Positions 33,763-42,743 are shown, numbered from the stretch's first letter. The stretch is 64,000 bases of DNA from Cupriavidus sp. MP-37 (GCF_020618415.1 NZ_CP085345.1:1736001-1800000), one strand, 5' to 3'. A program made the numbers and translations. The notes: generated by a model from the letters alone, not told the origin.

Positions 33763-34683
33763 ATGACTTCTGCTTCCGTAGCCCGCGCAAGCGCCGCGAC
33801 CGACGCGGCCCCGCAATCGATTCCCGCCACCCCCGAGGCGCTGCTGGAAGCCGTGCTCAAGGCCAATGCCGGCACCGCCGACGCGCGCACCCGCACCATT
33901 CTCGATGCCCTGATCCGGCATGCGCATGCGTTCGCGTCCGAGGTGCAGCTGACCTATGAAGAACTCCATGCTGGCCTGGACTTCATGGTCCGCATCGGCC
34001 AGGCCACCGGGCCGAAGAAGCATGAGGGCATCCTGCTTGCCGATATCCTCGGGCTGGCCACGCTGGTGCTGCTGATGGACGCCAAGGCGGTGCTGGCCGC
34101 CGGCGGCACCGAGCCCGCGCTGATCGGCCCGTTCTGGCGCGCGAACCAGCCGGTGCGGCCCAACGGCGCGCATATCGCCACGCCTGACACCACCGGCGAT
34201 CCGCTGACGGTGCAGGGCCGCGTGGTGTCGATCGACGGCACCCCCATCGCCGGCGCGCGCATCGAAACCTGGCAGGCGGCGCCCAGCGGCCTCTACGAGA
34301 ACCAGGATGAACACCAGGAAGACATGAACCTGCGTGCCGTGTTCGAGACCGACGCCGACGGGCGCTTCTGGTTCGACAGCGTGCGGCCGTCGGGCTATGG
34401 CGTGCCGATCGACGGCCCCTGCGGCGAACTGCTGAAGCTGCAGAACCGCGACCACATGCGCCCGGCGCATCTGCACTTCATCGCCATCGCGCCGGGGCAC
34501 AAGGTGCTGACCACGCAGATCTTCGATGCGCTGGACCCGTATGCCTTCAGCGACGCGGCGTTCGGTGCGGTCGGCTCGCTGCTGCGAGATTTCGAACCCG
34601 ACGGCAAGGGCGGCTTCCGCCTTGACGTGGAACTGAAGCTGGAGCCGGGCGAGACGCGCCTGCCCAAGCCGCCGCTGCCGTGA
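33763..34683 (+). CDS. intradiol ring-cleavage dioxygenase (catechol/hydroxyquinol 1,2-dioxygenase type)
   Basis: A 306-residue non-haem Fe(III) dioxygenase. The N-terminal helical dimerisation domain (about 25-110) is followed by the catalytic beta-sandwich with the four iron ligands Tyr178 (GLYENQD), Tyr212 (SGYGVP), His236 and His238 (PAHLHF). The spacing is close to catechol 1,2-dioxygenase. The segment LIGPFWRANQPVRPNGAHI favours the hydroxyquinol dioxygenase branch. The enzyme opens a diol ring between the hydroxyls to a cis,cis-muconate-type product. No muconate cycloisomerase or maleylacetate reductase gene is in the window, so the route downstream is unclear. GGAG precedes ATG 33763. 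Confidence 0.9.
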   Translation: MTSASVARASAATDAAPQSIPATPEALLEAVLKANAGTADARTRTILDALIRHAHAFASEVQLTYEELHAGLDFMVRIGQATGPKKHEGILLADILGLATLVLLMDAKAVLAAGGTEPALIGPFWRANQPVRPNGAHIATPDTTGDPLTVQGRVVSIDGTPIAGARIETWQAAPSGLYENQDEHQEDMNLRAVFETDADGRFWFDSVRPSGYGVPIDGPCGELLKLQNRDHMRPAHLHFIAIAPGHKVLTTQIFDALDPYAFSDAAFGAVGSLLRDFEPDGKGGFRLDVELKLEPGETRLPKPPLP

Positions 34684-34708
34684 TCCGTACTGGCTTGCGC
34701 TGAAGATG

Positions 34709-34735
34709 AAGACGGCGGCCTCGTGCCGCCGTCTT
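34709..34735. terminator. bidirectional terminator between convergent genes
   Basis: A perfect 11-bp stem, AAGACGGCGGC (34709-34719) and GCCGCCGTCTT (34725-34735), with a 5-base loop, sits midway in the 66-base gap between the convergent dioxygenase and alpha/beta hydrolase genes. Terminal A and T runs are short, but the position and symmetry suit termination from both sides. Confidence 0.65.
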
Positions 34736-34749
34736 GCCGTCTTGCCAGA

Positions 34750-35931
34750 TCAAGCGGCAACCTTGCGTTCGGACCAGCTCGCGACGATGTCAAGGCACTG
34801 CTGCATTTGCCGGGGCTGTCCGAGATAGTAGTGCGTGGCGCCTTCGATGCGCACGAATTCCTTGTCGGCGGTCGCCAGCGCCTCGAACACCTGCGGGTTG
34901 TGCGTGGCGGGCACCGCGTCGTCGGCGCCGTTCTCGATCTGCAGCACCGGTGTATGCCGTATGCGCGCCGCATTCACCGGACCCTTGATGTTGGAATGGT
35001 CATACGACCATTGCGAGAGCCAGCTGCGCAGCGTCGAAAAGCGAGCCAGGCCGACCGGTCCCGAGTTAACCACGCGCGGATCGCCCAGATAGCACCAGTC
35101 CGCCCTGCGCCCGTTCGGGTCGATGGTGGTATCGCGCCAGCGCACATCGCACATGGTGCGATGCACGACGAAGCCCCGCTCCAGTTCCGTGCCGCCGCGC
35201 CTGAGCCGGGCCAGCATGTCGATGGCCCAGTCGCTGATGCGGCGGTTGCGTGCCCGTTGCGCCTGGCGGAAGCGCGTGACGAATTCCGCCGGGTACGGCG
35301 GCTGATAAGGACAGCGCGGGTCGTAGATGTCCAGCTCCAGGTTGCGGCGGTCGGGATCGAGTTCGTCGGTCACGGACGGGTCCAGCCACTCGGTCAGGGT
35401 CTCGGGCCGGCTCAGGTGCGCGGCCACGAATATCAGCGCATCCGCCGGGATCAGGCGCGCCTGCGTCAGGTCGTACGGATCGCCGGCCGGCGTATGCGTG
35501 ATGGTCGCGCACTCCGCCTGGGCCTGGTAGAACAGGGACAGCGCTCCCCCGCCCGACCAGCCCACCAGCACCACCTTCTCATAGCCGAGCACCTCGCGCG
35601 CATGGCGGATGTAGGCGCCGAGGTCGAACGCCACTTTCTCCATGATCAGGGCGCTATCGTTCTTGGCGTAGCGACTGGCGGCGCACAGCACGTGCATGCC
35701 CGCCTCCGCCAGCGCGATCGGCATCGGCATCAGCTGCAGCGTGGATGACGGATGCATGAACAGGTAGACCACGCCGGAGGGCGCGCCGCGCGGTACCAGC
35801 CGCTGCCCCTCCAGGAAGGTGTAGCCCTGGCTGCCGGCAAAGCCGTAGGTCTCGGCCATGCCGGCCGGCTCCTGGAACTTGATGATGACCGGCAGCCGGT
35901 CGAACTCGTATTTGCGTGAAAGATCAGGCAT
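34750..35931 (-). CDS. alpha/beta hydrolase
   Basis: A 393-residue alpha/beta-fold hydrolase. The nucleophile elbow is GWSGGG with Ser126; the acid is probably in ENGADDAVPA and the histidine in EGATHYYLG near the C-terminus. There is no signal peptide, so it is cytoplasmic. The frame is open to 36123, but the conserved protein begins at ATG 35931 (MPDLSRKYEF). It is the last gene of a minus-strand series (FAH-family, porin, Bug, RraA-like, VOC, hydrolase), with a 154-base gap to the VOC gene. A role in cleaving an ester or a C-C bond of a ring-fission product is reasonable but unproven. Confidence 0.85.
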   Translation of the reverse strand: MPDLSRKYEFDRLPVIIKFQEPAGMAETYGFAGSQGYTFLEGQRLVPRGAPSGVVYLFMHPSSTLQLMPMPIALAEAGMHVLCAASRYAKNDSALIMEKVAFDLGAYIRHAREVLGYEKVVLVGWSGGGALSLFYQAQAECATITHTPAGDPYDLTQARLIPADALIFVAAHLSRPETLTEWLDPSVTDELDPDRRNLELDIYDPRCPYQPPYPAEFVTRFRQAQRARNRRISDWAIDMLARLRRGGTELERGFVVHRTMCDVRWRDTTIDPNGRRADWCYLGDPRVVNSGPVGLARFSTLRSWLSQWSYDHSNIKGPVNAARIRHTPVLQIENGADDAVPATHNPQVFEALATADKEFVRIEGATHYYLGQPRQMQQCLDIVASWSERKVAA

Positions 35932-36085
35932 TGCGCATCCGTTTGGGTAAGGTGCTGGATGGGGAAAGGGGCACAACCGCGCACGGAGGTGCCCGCAAAA
36001 GTGCGAGCGTCGGCACGGCCGCGCACAGGCGCCAAGCGTGACGGGGCGCCACCGGCCCGCTGGCGCCGTGCCGTTGACGTGGGGG

Positions 36086-36673
36086 TTAGCCGCGGTGTGT
36101 GTCAGCGGGGTCCTGGCCCGCACGCTGTTGCCGCGCCCGGGCCTTCTCCGCCATCCATTCCGCGCATTGGCGATGCGCGCTCTCGCGCGCCGCGCGGGCG
36201 TGGTCCGGGTCGCCGGCCGGCGTGGTCAGCTCGAGGCGAATGCCGTTGGGGTCGAAGAAGTAGATCGATTCCAGGAAATGATGGTCGGTCACGCCCAGCA
36301 CGTCGACGCCGGCGGCTCTCAGGCGATGGCAGGCCTGCAGCAGGTCTTCGCGCGAGGCCACGCGCAGCGCCAGGTGGTTGACCCAGGGCGGTGTGTTCGG
36401 TGAAGGTTCGGCGGCCTGGTCATCGCCCAGGTCGAAAAAGGCGACGCAGGAGCCATCCTGCATTTCGAAGAACAGGTGCGCATACGGGCAGCGTTCGCCG
36501 GTGCTGGGCACCACGTCGGCGCGGACCATGTGGACCAGCGGCAGACCCAGCAGGTCTTCATAGAAGTGGCGCGTCTCTTCGGCATCGCGGCAGCGCCACG
36601 CGAAGTGGTGCAGGCCGTGTACCGGCACGCCGATGCTGCGCGACGCAGGCTCATGTTCATGCGGCACGGACAT
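36086..36673 (-). CDS. VOC family protein (glyoxalase/extradiol dioxygenase superfamily)
   Basis: A 195-residue protein with two paired beta-alpha-beta-beta-beta units of the vicinal oxygen chelate fold. Candidate metal ligands are His22/His23 (GLHHFAWRC), His in WVNHLALRV and Glu in GIRLELTTP, which would make a 2-His-1-Glu site. The last 40 residues are charged and probably disordered. Family members include glyoxalase I, fosfomycin-resistance proteins and extradiol dioxygenases; the size is closest to single-domain glyoxalase-like proteins. It is 15 bases downstream of the RraA-like gene, so they are one transcript. Confidence 0.85.
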   Translation of the reverse strand: MSVPHEHEPASRSIGVPVHGLHHFAWRCRDAEETRHFYEDLLGLPLVHMVRADVVPSTGERCPYAHLFFEMQDGSCVAFFDLGDDQAAEPSPNTPPWVNHLALRVASREDLLQACHRLRAAGVDVLGVTDHHFLESIYFFDPNGIRLELTTPAGDPDHARAARESAHRQCAEWMAEKARARQQRAGQDPADTHRG

Positions 36674-36688
36674 TCGCTGTCTCCACGA

Positions 36689-37189
36689 TCAGTAGTCTTG
36701 CGGCGCGGCCGCGCCGATGGGTTCCGGGCTGATCAGCACGGCGTCCGCGTCGCAATAGACCCACTCGCCCGGGCGGAACGTCACGTTGCCGAAGCGCAGC
36801 GGGATGTCATCTTCGGCGCCGGGCTGCTCGGCCGCATTGCGCAGCGCCGTGGTCCCCAGCGCCTTGACGCCGATATCGATGCCATTGACCGCCTTGCTGT
36901 CGCGGATGACACCGTGGATCACCAGGCCGGCCCAACCGTTGCTTGCCGCCAGGGTCGCAAGCCGGTCGCCGAACACGCCGATGCGCAGGGACCCGCCCAC
37001 GTCGACCACCAGCACCCGGCCGGCACCTGGCCTGGACAGCTGGCGCAGCACGGGACGGTGGTCTTCCTGCACGCGCAGGGTCGCGCAGGGACCGGCAAAT
37101 TGCTCGCGCAGGCCGAAGCTGCGGAACTGCAGCTGGCAGACCGAGGTTGTGTCCGGATGCGCGTCGGAAAGATCGCTGGTAGAGAACAT
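36689..37189 (-). CDS. RraA-like protein (class II HMG/CHA aldolase family)
   Basis: A 166-residue member of the RraA/class II 4-hydroxy-4-methyl-2-oxoglutarate aldolase family. Conserved segments are LVVDVGGSLRIGVFGDRLATLA (the GD-containing substrate loop), GWAGLVIHGVIRDS (Arg-Asp metal and substrate residues) and PGEWVYCDADAVLIS at the C-terminus. Members either split 4-hydroxy-4-methyl-2-oxoglutarate and 4-carboxy-4-hydroxy-2-oxoadipate to pyruvate, or inhibit RNase E. In this catabolic setting an aldolase role at the end of an aromatic pathway is more likely. The gene is 49 bases downstream of the Bug gene. Confidence 0.85.
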   Translation of the reverse strand: MFSTSDLSDAHPDTTSVCQLQFRSFGLREQFAGPCATLRVQEDHRPVLRQLSRPGAGRVLVVDVGGSLRIGVFGDRLATLAASNGWAGLVIHGVIRDSKAVNGIDIGVKALGTTALRNAAEQPGAEDDIPLRFGNVTFRPGEWVYCDADAVLISPEPIGAAAPQDY

Positions 37190-37238
37190 GATCGACAGGG
37201 TGGGATGGGAAGCGCGCTTGCAGTGAGGACTGGCCGCG

Positions 37239-38222
37239 CTAGTTGAGTGTGATGCCGGCCTTCTTCACCACGTCACCGTAGCGGGCATAGTCGCGGTGGA
37301 TCTGCTGGGTGAATTCGTCCGGCGTATTGCCGACCGGGATGATGCCAAGGTCGAGCATCTTGCTGCGTGTTTCGGGCTGGTCCAGCACCTTGCGGATTTC
37401 CCGCTGCAGGCGCGTCACCACCGCGGCAGGCGTGCCCGCCGGCGCGAGGATGCCTACCCAGGAATCGACGCTGAAGTCCTTCACCCCCGACTCCATCAGG
37501 GTCGGGACCTCGGGCAGCGCGCCGACGCGATGGCTGCCGGTCACCGCAATGGCCCGGACCTGGCCGTTCTTCACATACTGCGACACGCTGGCGACCGCCG
37601 TGCACAGCACCGGCAGCGAGCCGCCGAGCACGTCGGTCAGCGCTTGCGAGCCGCCCTTGTAGGCGATGTGCTGCAGCGGGATCCCGGCCTGGTCGCGCAG
37701 CAGTTCCCCGGCGAGATGGCAGGTGGTGCCGGTGCCGGAACTGCCGAACGACAGGCCGCCGCCCTTGCTGGCGCGCGCATATGCCGCCAGTTCGCTGAAG
37801 CTCTTCGCCGGTACCGAAGGGCTGGTCACGAAGATCAGGGTGGCATCGCCGACCTTGGTCACGGGCGCGAAGTCCGTCAGCACATTGAAGCGCGGCCGGG
37901 TGATGTGCGTGCCGGTGACGAGCGCGCCGTCAAAGCCCAGCAGCAGCGTGTAGCCGTCGGCAGCGGACCTGGCGACGATCTCGGCGCCGATGTTGCCGGA
38001 GGCGCCGGGGCGGTTGTCGACGATCACGTTCTGGCCCAGCGACTGTCCCAGCTTGTTTGCCAGCAGGCGCGCGGTGGCGTCGGTGACGCCCCCGGGCACG
38101 AACGGCACCACCAGGCGGATGGGGCGTGCCGGATAGTCTTGTGCGGCGGCCACCACAGGCACGGCAGCGAGCATCGTTGCGGTGATCCCCAGCAGGCCGA
38201 GGACGATCTTCGGATAGCGCAT
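37239..38222 (-). CDS. Bug/TctC family extracytoplasmic solute-binding protein
   Basis: A 327-residue periplasmic binding protein with a signal peptide (about 1-26, ending VAAAQ). RPIRLVVPFVPGGVTDATAR, VIVDNRPGASGNIGAE and the SSGTGTTCHLAGELL ligand-binding region are the family signature. ATG 38222 follows AGGAGACC; an open frame to 38264 is not needed. It is the second of three Bug genes here. Adjacent genes for a porin (upstream) and an RraA-like aldolase (downstream) suggest uptake of the same organic acid that the cluster degrades. No TctAB membrane carrier is nearby. Confidence 0.92.
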   Translation of the reverse strand: MRYPKIVLGLLGITATMLAAVPVVAAAQDYPARPIRLVVPFVPGGVTDATARLLANKLGQSLGQNVIVDNRPGASGNIGAEIVARSAADGYTLLLGFDGALVTGTHITRPRFNVLTDFAPVTKVGDATLIFVTSPSVPAKSFSELAAYARASKGGGLSFGSSGTGTTCHLAGELLRDQAGIPLQHIAYKGGSQALTDVLGGSLPVLCTAVASVSQYVKNGQVRAIAVTGSHRVGALPEVPTLMESGVKDFSVDSWVGILAPAGTPAAVVTRLQREIRKVLDQPETRSKMLDLGIIPVGNTPDEFTQQIHRDYARYGDVVKKAGITLN

Positions 38223-38380
38223 GCGGTCTCCTGTCGAATTATCGTTCTGATGGTTGCGATCCATTCTAAGGACCGCCGCGCGGCAGGATGTGCCGTTTCC
38301 AGGCGCGATGCACCGGGCAAAGCGCGGCTTGTTCCGGCTTGCCCGGCCTGGCCGGCACGATGTGCTGCGCGGCTGCGCGC

Positions 38381-39415
38381 TCAGAACTTGTGGCGCAGTC
38401 CCACGCCAAAGGTGTTGCCGGTGCCGGCGGTGGTCAGCTTGTCGTAGAGGTAGTTGGCATAGACGTCGGTGCGCTTGGACAGGTCGTAGCTATAGCCGAT
38501 CGCTGCCGTGGTGCGGTTGAAGTCATCCAGGGTGCGGCGGTCGTTCCGGGTCCACGCGTAGCTGGCATTGAGCCGGCCGGGTCCGAGCGGCGCCGAGACC
38601 CCGGCCTGGTAGGTATAGGTGCGCACTTCGGAGCGCCCGTTCTTCGTCATGTTGAACGTGCCGAACAGCTTCAGCACCTTGAAGTCGTACGAGGCGCCGG
38701 TGAACAGCACCTTCTGGCTTGGCTCCAGCGCCGTGATGGCGGCGCCGGTCTTGGTGTGGTTGCCGCCCACGGCCAGGTCCAGCGGGCCGTTCTGGTAGCG
38801 GATCATGGCGCCCATGTTGTTGGTGCCATTGTTGGTGGCGGCCTCGCCCAGCCCATAGATGAGCTGGAAGCTCAGCCCGCCAAAGTCGGGCGATAGGTAG
38901 CGCACCGCGTTGCTCCAGCCGGTATCGCCATGGATCAGCCGCCCGAACGTGGGAATCCAGTTCTGCACGTTCAGCGGCGAGAAGCGCGTCGAGCCGGCAA
39001 AGGGATTGAACTGTCCGGTGAGATAGAGCATGGGCGTGGAATTCCGGCCGATGCGCAGCTCGCCGAACTTGTTCGAAGACAGGCCGACATAGGCGTTGCG
39101 GGCAAACATCGTGTCGACCGGGCTGCGGCCCATCTCGCCGGTGTCGGGGCGGAAGAAGCTCTCGATGGCAAACACGGTGCTGAGGCCGCCGCCCAGGTCT
39201 TCTTCGCCGCCCATGCCCCAGAACGGCGTGGTCTCGCCACCGTTGTCGAGCTGCCAGGAACTGCGTGGCGCGCCGCTCGGCTTGATGCTGCCGACATAGG
39301 TGTCGATCAGGCCGTAGAGCCGCACCCCGCCGGCATGGGCCGTGGCCGAGGCGGCCAGCCCGGCGAGCAAGGCAAGGGTCAGGCTGTGCTTCAGGCAATG
39401 ACGTGCTTCCAACAT
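38381..39415 (-). CDS. Gram-negative porin
   Basis: A 344-residue trimeric-porin-type outer-membrane protein: a signal peptide (about 1-23, ending AHA), then GGVRLYGLIDTYVG, the beta-proteobacterial porin start, alternating beta strands, constriction-loop sequence near TGQFNPFAG, and the C-terminal sorting motif GVGLRHKF ending in Phe. ATG 39415 is directly preceded by GGAGGAG. General porins of this OmpC/Omp32 type are frequently placed in Burkholderiaceae catabolic clusters, and this one lies between FAH-family and Bug genes. It probably admits the pathway substrate through the outer membrane. Confidence 0.92.
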   Translation of the reverse strand: MLEARHCLKHSLTLALLAGLAASATAHAGGVRLYGLIDTYVGSIKPSGAPRSSWQLDNGGETTPFWGMGGEEDLGGGLSTVFAIESFFRPDTGEMGRSPVDTMFARNAYVGLSSNKFGELRIGRNSTPMLYLTGQFNPFAGSTRFSPLNVQNWIPTFGRLIHGDTGWSNAVRYLSPDFGGLSFQLIYGLGEAATNNGTNNMGAMIRYQNGPLDLAVGGNHTKTGAAITALEPSQKVLFTGASYDFKVLKLFGTFNMTKNGRSEVRTYTYQAGVSAPLGPGRLNASYAWTRNDRRTLDDFNRTTAAIGYSYDLSKRTDVYANYLYDKLTTAGTGNTFGVGLRHKF

Positions 39416-39511
39416 CTTCTCCTCCAATCTCTCTTGTTATGAACTCGAAAAAGGGACACGACAGGCGCACCGGCCCACGGCGCCGCTGGCGGCAGCGCAG
39501 GATGTCTCGTC

Positions 39512-40450
39512 TTACCCTGCTGTTCCCGGATGCGTGTCGTCACGAACGACCGGATTGCGCAGGACCCCGAGCCCGTCGATCTCCACCTCCACCTCGTCGC
39601 CGGGGCGCATGTGGACCAGCCCCGGCACCTTGAACAGGCCGTACTGGCGCGACAGGTCCAGGCCTGCGACGTCATCCGGTTGAGGCTTCAGCGCGCCCGG
39701 CGTGCCCATCGCGATCAGATCGCCGGGCCGCAGCTTGTAGCCCTCGCTCAGGTAGCTGATCACCCTGGCCACGCTGCACAGCATGTCGTCGAGCCGCGCG
39801 CGCTGGCGCACCACGCCGTTGAGGCGGGTCAGCACCGTGTGGGTGGCGGGGTCCCCGAACTCGTCGGCGGTCATCAGCCACGGCCCGTACGAGCCCGAGG
39901 CTTCAAAGTTCTTGCCCAGCCCGAACTGGCGGTTGTGCACCTGGTACTCGCGCACCGAGCCTTCGTTGAGGCAGGTGTAACCGGCCACGTGCTCCAGCGC
40001 GCGCTCCTCGGCAATGAAGCGGCCGGGCTTGCCGATGACCACCCCCAGTTCGCCTTCGTAATCGAACGCGCGCGCAACGGCTTCGGGCGGCGCGACGATC
40101 GCTTCGCCCGCGCCGACGTAAGACGCCGGCGTCCGCAAGAACAGATGCGGATAGTCGCCGTTGGTCTGCAGCCCGGTCTCGGCGAGGTGGCTCTTGAAGT
40201 TCAGCGCCAGCGCCCACATGGCATTGGGGCGGGCCAGGAATGGCTTGAGCCTGACCGAGGCCAGGGCGCGATTGCCCGTCACACCCTCCACGGCTTCGCG
40301 CAGCCGCGCGAGTCCGTCCTCGAGTTCCAGCAGCGCGATCAGGCTGGCAGGCAGATCCGGTGCGATCTCCGCGACCGCGACGAAGTGCGTGGGGCTGGTG
40401 ACGACGCCAAGCGCAGTCGCGTTGCCGTTTGCATAAGCAATGATCTTCAT
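39512..40450 (-). CDS. fumarylacetoacetate hydrolase (FAH) family protein
   Basis: A 312-residue enzyme with the FAH fold. The metal ligands lie in DYEGELGVVIGK (Glu132 and Glu134) and the substrate loop is LNFKSHLAETG. The usual NDxSxRD motif is altered to NEGSVRE (near 162-168), a conservative but notable change at a conserved acidic position. The C-terminal DLIAMGTPGALKP and RPGDEVEVEIDGLGVLRNPV are typical. Members hydrolyse acylpyruvates, decarboxylate or isomerise 2-oxo acids late in aromatic catabolism. ATG 40450 was chosen over an upstream open frame. It is first in the minus-strand catabolic series and is divergent from the cupin gene at 40744. Confidence 0.87.
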   Translation of the reverse strand: MKIIAYANGNATALGVVTSPTHFVAVAEIAPDLPASLIALLELEDGLARLREAVEGVTGNRALASVRLKPFLARPNAMWALALNFKSHLAETGLQTNGDYPHLFLRTPASYVGAGEAIVAPPEAVARAFDYEGELGVVIGKPGRFIAEERALEHVAGYTCLNEGSVREYQVHNRQFGLGKNFEASGSYGPWLMTADEFGDPATHTVLTRLNGVVRQRARLDDMLCSVARVISYLSEGYKLRPGDLIAMGTPGALKPQPDDVAGLDLSRQYGLFKVPGLVHMRPGDEVEVEIDGLGVLRNPVVRDDTHPGTAG

Positions 40451-40743
40451 GTTCAGAACGGGTGCATGGATGTCGAAGCAAGGTGGGACGGGTGGACCGG
40501 CCGATGCCGCCTTCCTGTTTCCGCCCACCGCCTGTGAGGACGCAGCGTAATCGGGCACCGGCGGATCCTCGTGACCGGATAGCCCGCAGGCTTAACCCGC
40601 AGTCCGAATATCTCGTCGGTGCATGCCAGGCGTGGCAGCGCCCGCCCTAGACTGCGCAGCGTTGCGTACGGGCTGCCGGTGCCGCATGAGTCGCCGCCAG
40701 TCCGGCGCGTCGTCAACAGTGAAGACGTCCGGGAGACGATCCA

Positions 40744-41289
40744 ATGAAGCAAATCAGGCGCGTGGTGACAGGTCTGCAGCATGGCAAGGCGGTGATCGCC
40801 TCCGACGAAACGGTGCGGGAACGCGCACCGGCGCTGGCGGGCGGCGTGACCACGGTGCCGCTGTGGGGCGCGGAATCAGCGCCCGCGGTGCCGAATCCAG
40901 GCGAGCCGACTGCCGCGCCGACGTTCTCGCCGCCGCCTGGCGGCTATCACTTCTCCGTCTTCAGCGTGCCGCCGCTCAGCGAAGTCCTGGGTGCGCAAGC
41001 GCCGGCCGACCTCGGGCGGGCCAGGGAAGAGATGGAGCGGGACATTCCCGGGCTGCTCGAACTGATGGACCCCGAGGTGCCCGGCATGCATGCGACCACG
41101 TCGATCGACTTTGTCGTGGTGCTCAGTGGCGCGATCACGCTCGAGCTCGACAGCGGCGTCGCAACCACCTTGCAGGCCGGCGACACGGTGGTCCAGAACG
41201 GCGTGCGTCATCGCTGGCTGAACCACGGGACGGAACGTGCCTGGCTCGCCGCCGTGGTGCTGGGCGCAAGCCGCGCGGCGCCGTGCTGA
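40744..41289 (+). CDS. cupin domain-containing protein
   Basis: A 181-residue protein with one cupin domain in its C-terminal half (about 110-170). DFVVVLSGAITLELDSGVATTLQAGDTVVQNGVRHRWLNHG has the two cupin motifs, but the first lacks the usual HxH, so metal binding may be lost or altered. The N-terminal half is Pro-rich and less conserved. GGAGA precedes ATG 40744. It leads a plus-strand series of formamidase, MFS transporter, GlcG-like and GST genes. It could be a small-molecule sensor or a non-catalytic cupin; the reaction is unknown. Confidence 0.82.
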   Translation: MKQIRRVVTGLQHGKAVIASDETVRERAPALAGGVTTVPLWGAESAPAVPNPGEPTAAPTFSPPPGGYHFSVFSVPPLSEVLGAQAPADLGRAREEMERDIPGLLELMDPEVPGMHATTSIDFVVVLSGAITLELDSGVATTLQAGDTVVQNGVRHRWLNHGTERAWLAAVVLGASRAAPC

Positions 41290-41291
41290 AA

Positions 41292-41306
41292 ATCAGACGA
41301 TCTGAT
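41292..41306. repeat. short dyad after the cupin gene
   Basis: ATCAGA (41292-41297) and TCTGAT (41301-41306) form a perfect dyad with a 3-base spacer, beginning 3 bases after the cupin stop and 125 bases before the formamidase start. It is too AU-rich and short for a terminator without a U tract. It may be a regulator site for the following gene or chance. Confidence 0.35.
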
Positions 41307-41430
41307 AAGCGAGCCGACGCGCCGGGCAAGGGCTGCCGTACCACCGCAGGTATCGTCGGACCGATCGCCACGTGCGACAGCAGCGCCGGGACCGGCAGTG
41401 TTCGACCGGACAAAACTTGGGGGAAAGCAA

Positions 41431-42669
41431 GTGAACACAGAGACAACCAACATCGGCCAGGCAAATGCCTGCGATGACGCCGACGCATCGAACCTTGACG
41501 CTATCCGCCGGCTTGCAGCCGAGGTCGGCACCGGGCTCAGCCGGCGTGGCATGCTGAAGCTGGCGGGCATCGGCGGCGCTTCGATGCTGTTCGGCGCGAC
41601 AGCGCACGCCGCATCGGGCAGCGCCGCCGACGGCGAGCGCGGCCAGGCCCGCGTGTTCGACCCGAACCAGCACGGCAAGGTGCACACGCTGCGCTCGACG
41701 CCGCAGACCGTGCGCGTCGGCGAGATGGATCCGGCCGCGCCGCCGGTGCTGGAGATTGAATCGGGCGATGTCGTCCATTACCCCGATACCTGGGTGCATT
41801 GGGGCAATGAAGCCAAGTACGGCATGTCCTTCGCCGAGCGCAACGTGGTGCGCAAGCGGTATCCGCAGGGGCCGCAATCGCTGGTGGGACCGGTCGGCAT
41901 CAAGGGTGCCATGCCAGGCGACGTGATCGAGTGCAGGATGTTGCGTCTGCGCCCGATCGACTGGGGCTGGAATTCGACGGTGAAGGGCATGGGTGCGCTG
42001 CCAGGGGATTTCCAGGAACCGTATCTGCATTACTTCCGCTTCGACGCCGAGCGGCGCTTTGCCGAGTTCGCCAGCGGCGTGCGCATCCCGCTGGCGCCGG
42101 TGCAGGGCGCGATTGCCGCGCAGCCGGCCGGCGACAAGCCGACCAGTGCGCTGCTGCTTGGTGCTAACGGTGGCAACCTGTCGCTGCCGGCACTGGTCGA
42201 AGGCACCTCGCTGTTTGTGTCGGTGCAGGTGCCCGGCGCCAGGATGTGGACCGGCGACTCGAATGCCGCGCAGGGAGACGGTGCGGTCAACCAGACCGGC
42301 ATCGAAACCGCGATGGAAGACCTGCGCATCCAATACGTGCTGCACAAGCGTATGCCGCTGAGCGCGCCGGTGGCCGAAACGCCGACGCACTGGATCGTGC
42401 TCGGCTCGGGACCAAGCCTCGAAGAGGCACTCACGGCCGCACTGCGGCAGATGATCGGCTGGATCAGCGGCGCGACGGCGCTGTCCTGGCACGACGTGTA
42501 TGCGCTTTGCAGTATCGAGGGCAGCTTCCGCGTAACCCAGTACGCCAACCAGACCAACAGCAACTACCACTTCCAGTCCCCGAAAGTCATGCAGGCCATG
42601 CTGCCCAAGCGCATCTTCAGCCCGGAGCGGCAGGCGCAGATTTCGCGCTCGCTGCGCACCGGGGCCTAG
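41431..42669 (+). CDS. Tat-exported acetamidase/formamidase family protein
   Basis: A 412-residue protein of the acetamidase/formamidase (FmdA_AmdA) family. GTG 41431 follows GGGGGAAAG. The N-terminus carries a twin-arginine signal, SRRGMLKLAG at 37-46, a hydrophobic stretch and AHA cleavage near 60, so the enzyme should fold in the cytoplasm and work in the periplasm. The mature part has GDVVHYPDTW, VGPVGIKGAMPGDV and LLLGANGGNLSLPALVEG-like family segments. Formamidases of this family are usually cytoplasmic; an exported one is uncommon. The expected substrate is a short amide, but relatives with changed substrates exist. It is followed by an MFS transporter gene. Confidence 0.87.
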   Translation: MNTETTNIGQANACDDADASNLDAIRRLAAEVGTGLSRRGMLKLAGIGGASMLFGATAHAASGSAADGERGQARVFDPNQHGKVHTLRSTPQTVRVGEMDPAAPPVLEIESGDVVHYPDTWVHWGNEAKYGMSFAERNVVRKRYPQGPQSLVGPVGIKGAMPGDVIECRMLRLRPIDWGWNSTVKGMGALPGDFQEPYLHYFRFDAERRFAEFASGVRIPLAPVQGAIAAQPAGDKPTSALLLGANGGNLSLPALVEGTSLFVSVQVPGARMWTGDSNAAQGDGAVNQTGIETAMEDLRIQYVLHKRMPLSAPVAETPTHWIVLGSGPSLEEALTAALRQMIGWISGATALSWHDVYALCSIEGSFRVTQYANQTNSNYHFQSPKVMQAMLPKRIFSPERQAQISRSLRTGA

Positions 42670-42677
42670 GTCTTCCC

Positions 42678-42703
42678 GGCGTGCCCGCAGCGGCGGGCAC
42701 GCC
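42678..42703 (+). terminator. probable terminator after the formamidase gene
   Basis: An 11-bp stem (GGCGTGCCCGC at 42678-42688 with GCGGGCACGCC at 42693-42703) and 4-base loop lie 9 bases past the formamidase stop and 41 bases before the MFS start. Only TTCCC follows, so termination may be partial, attenuating the downstream genes. Confidence 0.55.
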
Positions 42704-42743
42704 TTCCCGCATCCTTCGATCCCGCCTCGCGCGGGTTGGTGAC

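Noticed and set aside
40744..41289. Calling the cupin a gentisate or homogentisate dioxygenase
   Set aside because: It is far too short and lacks the HxH metal motif.
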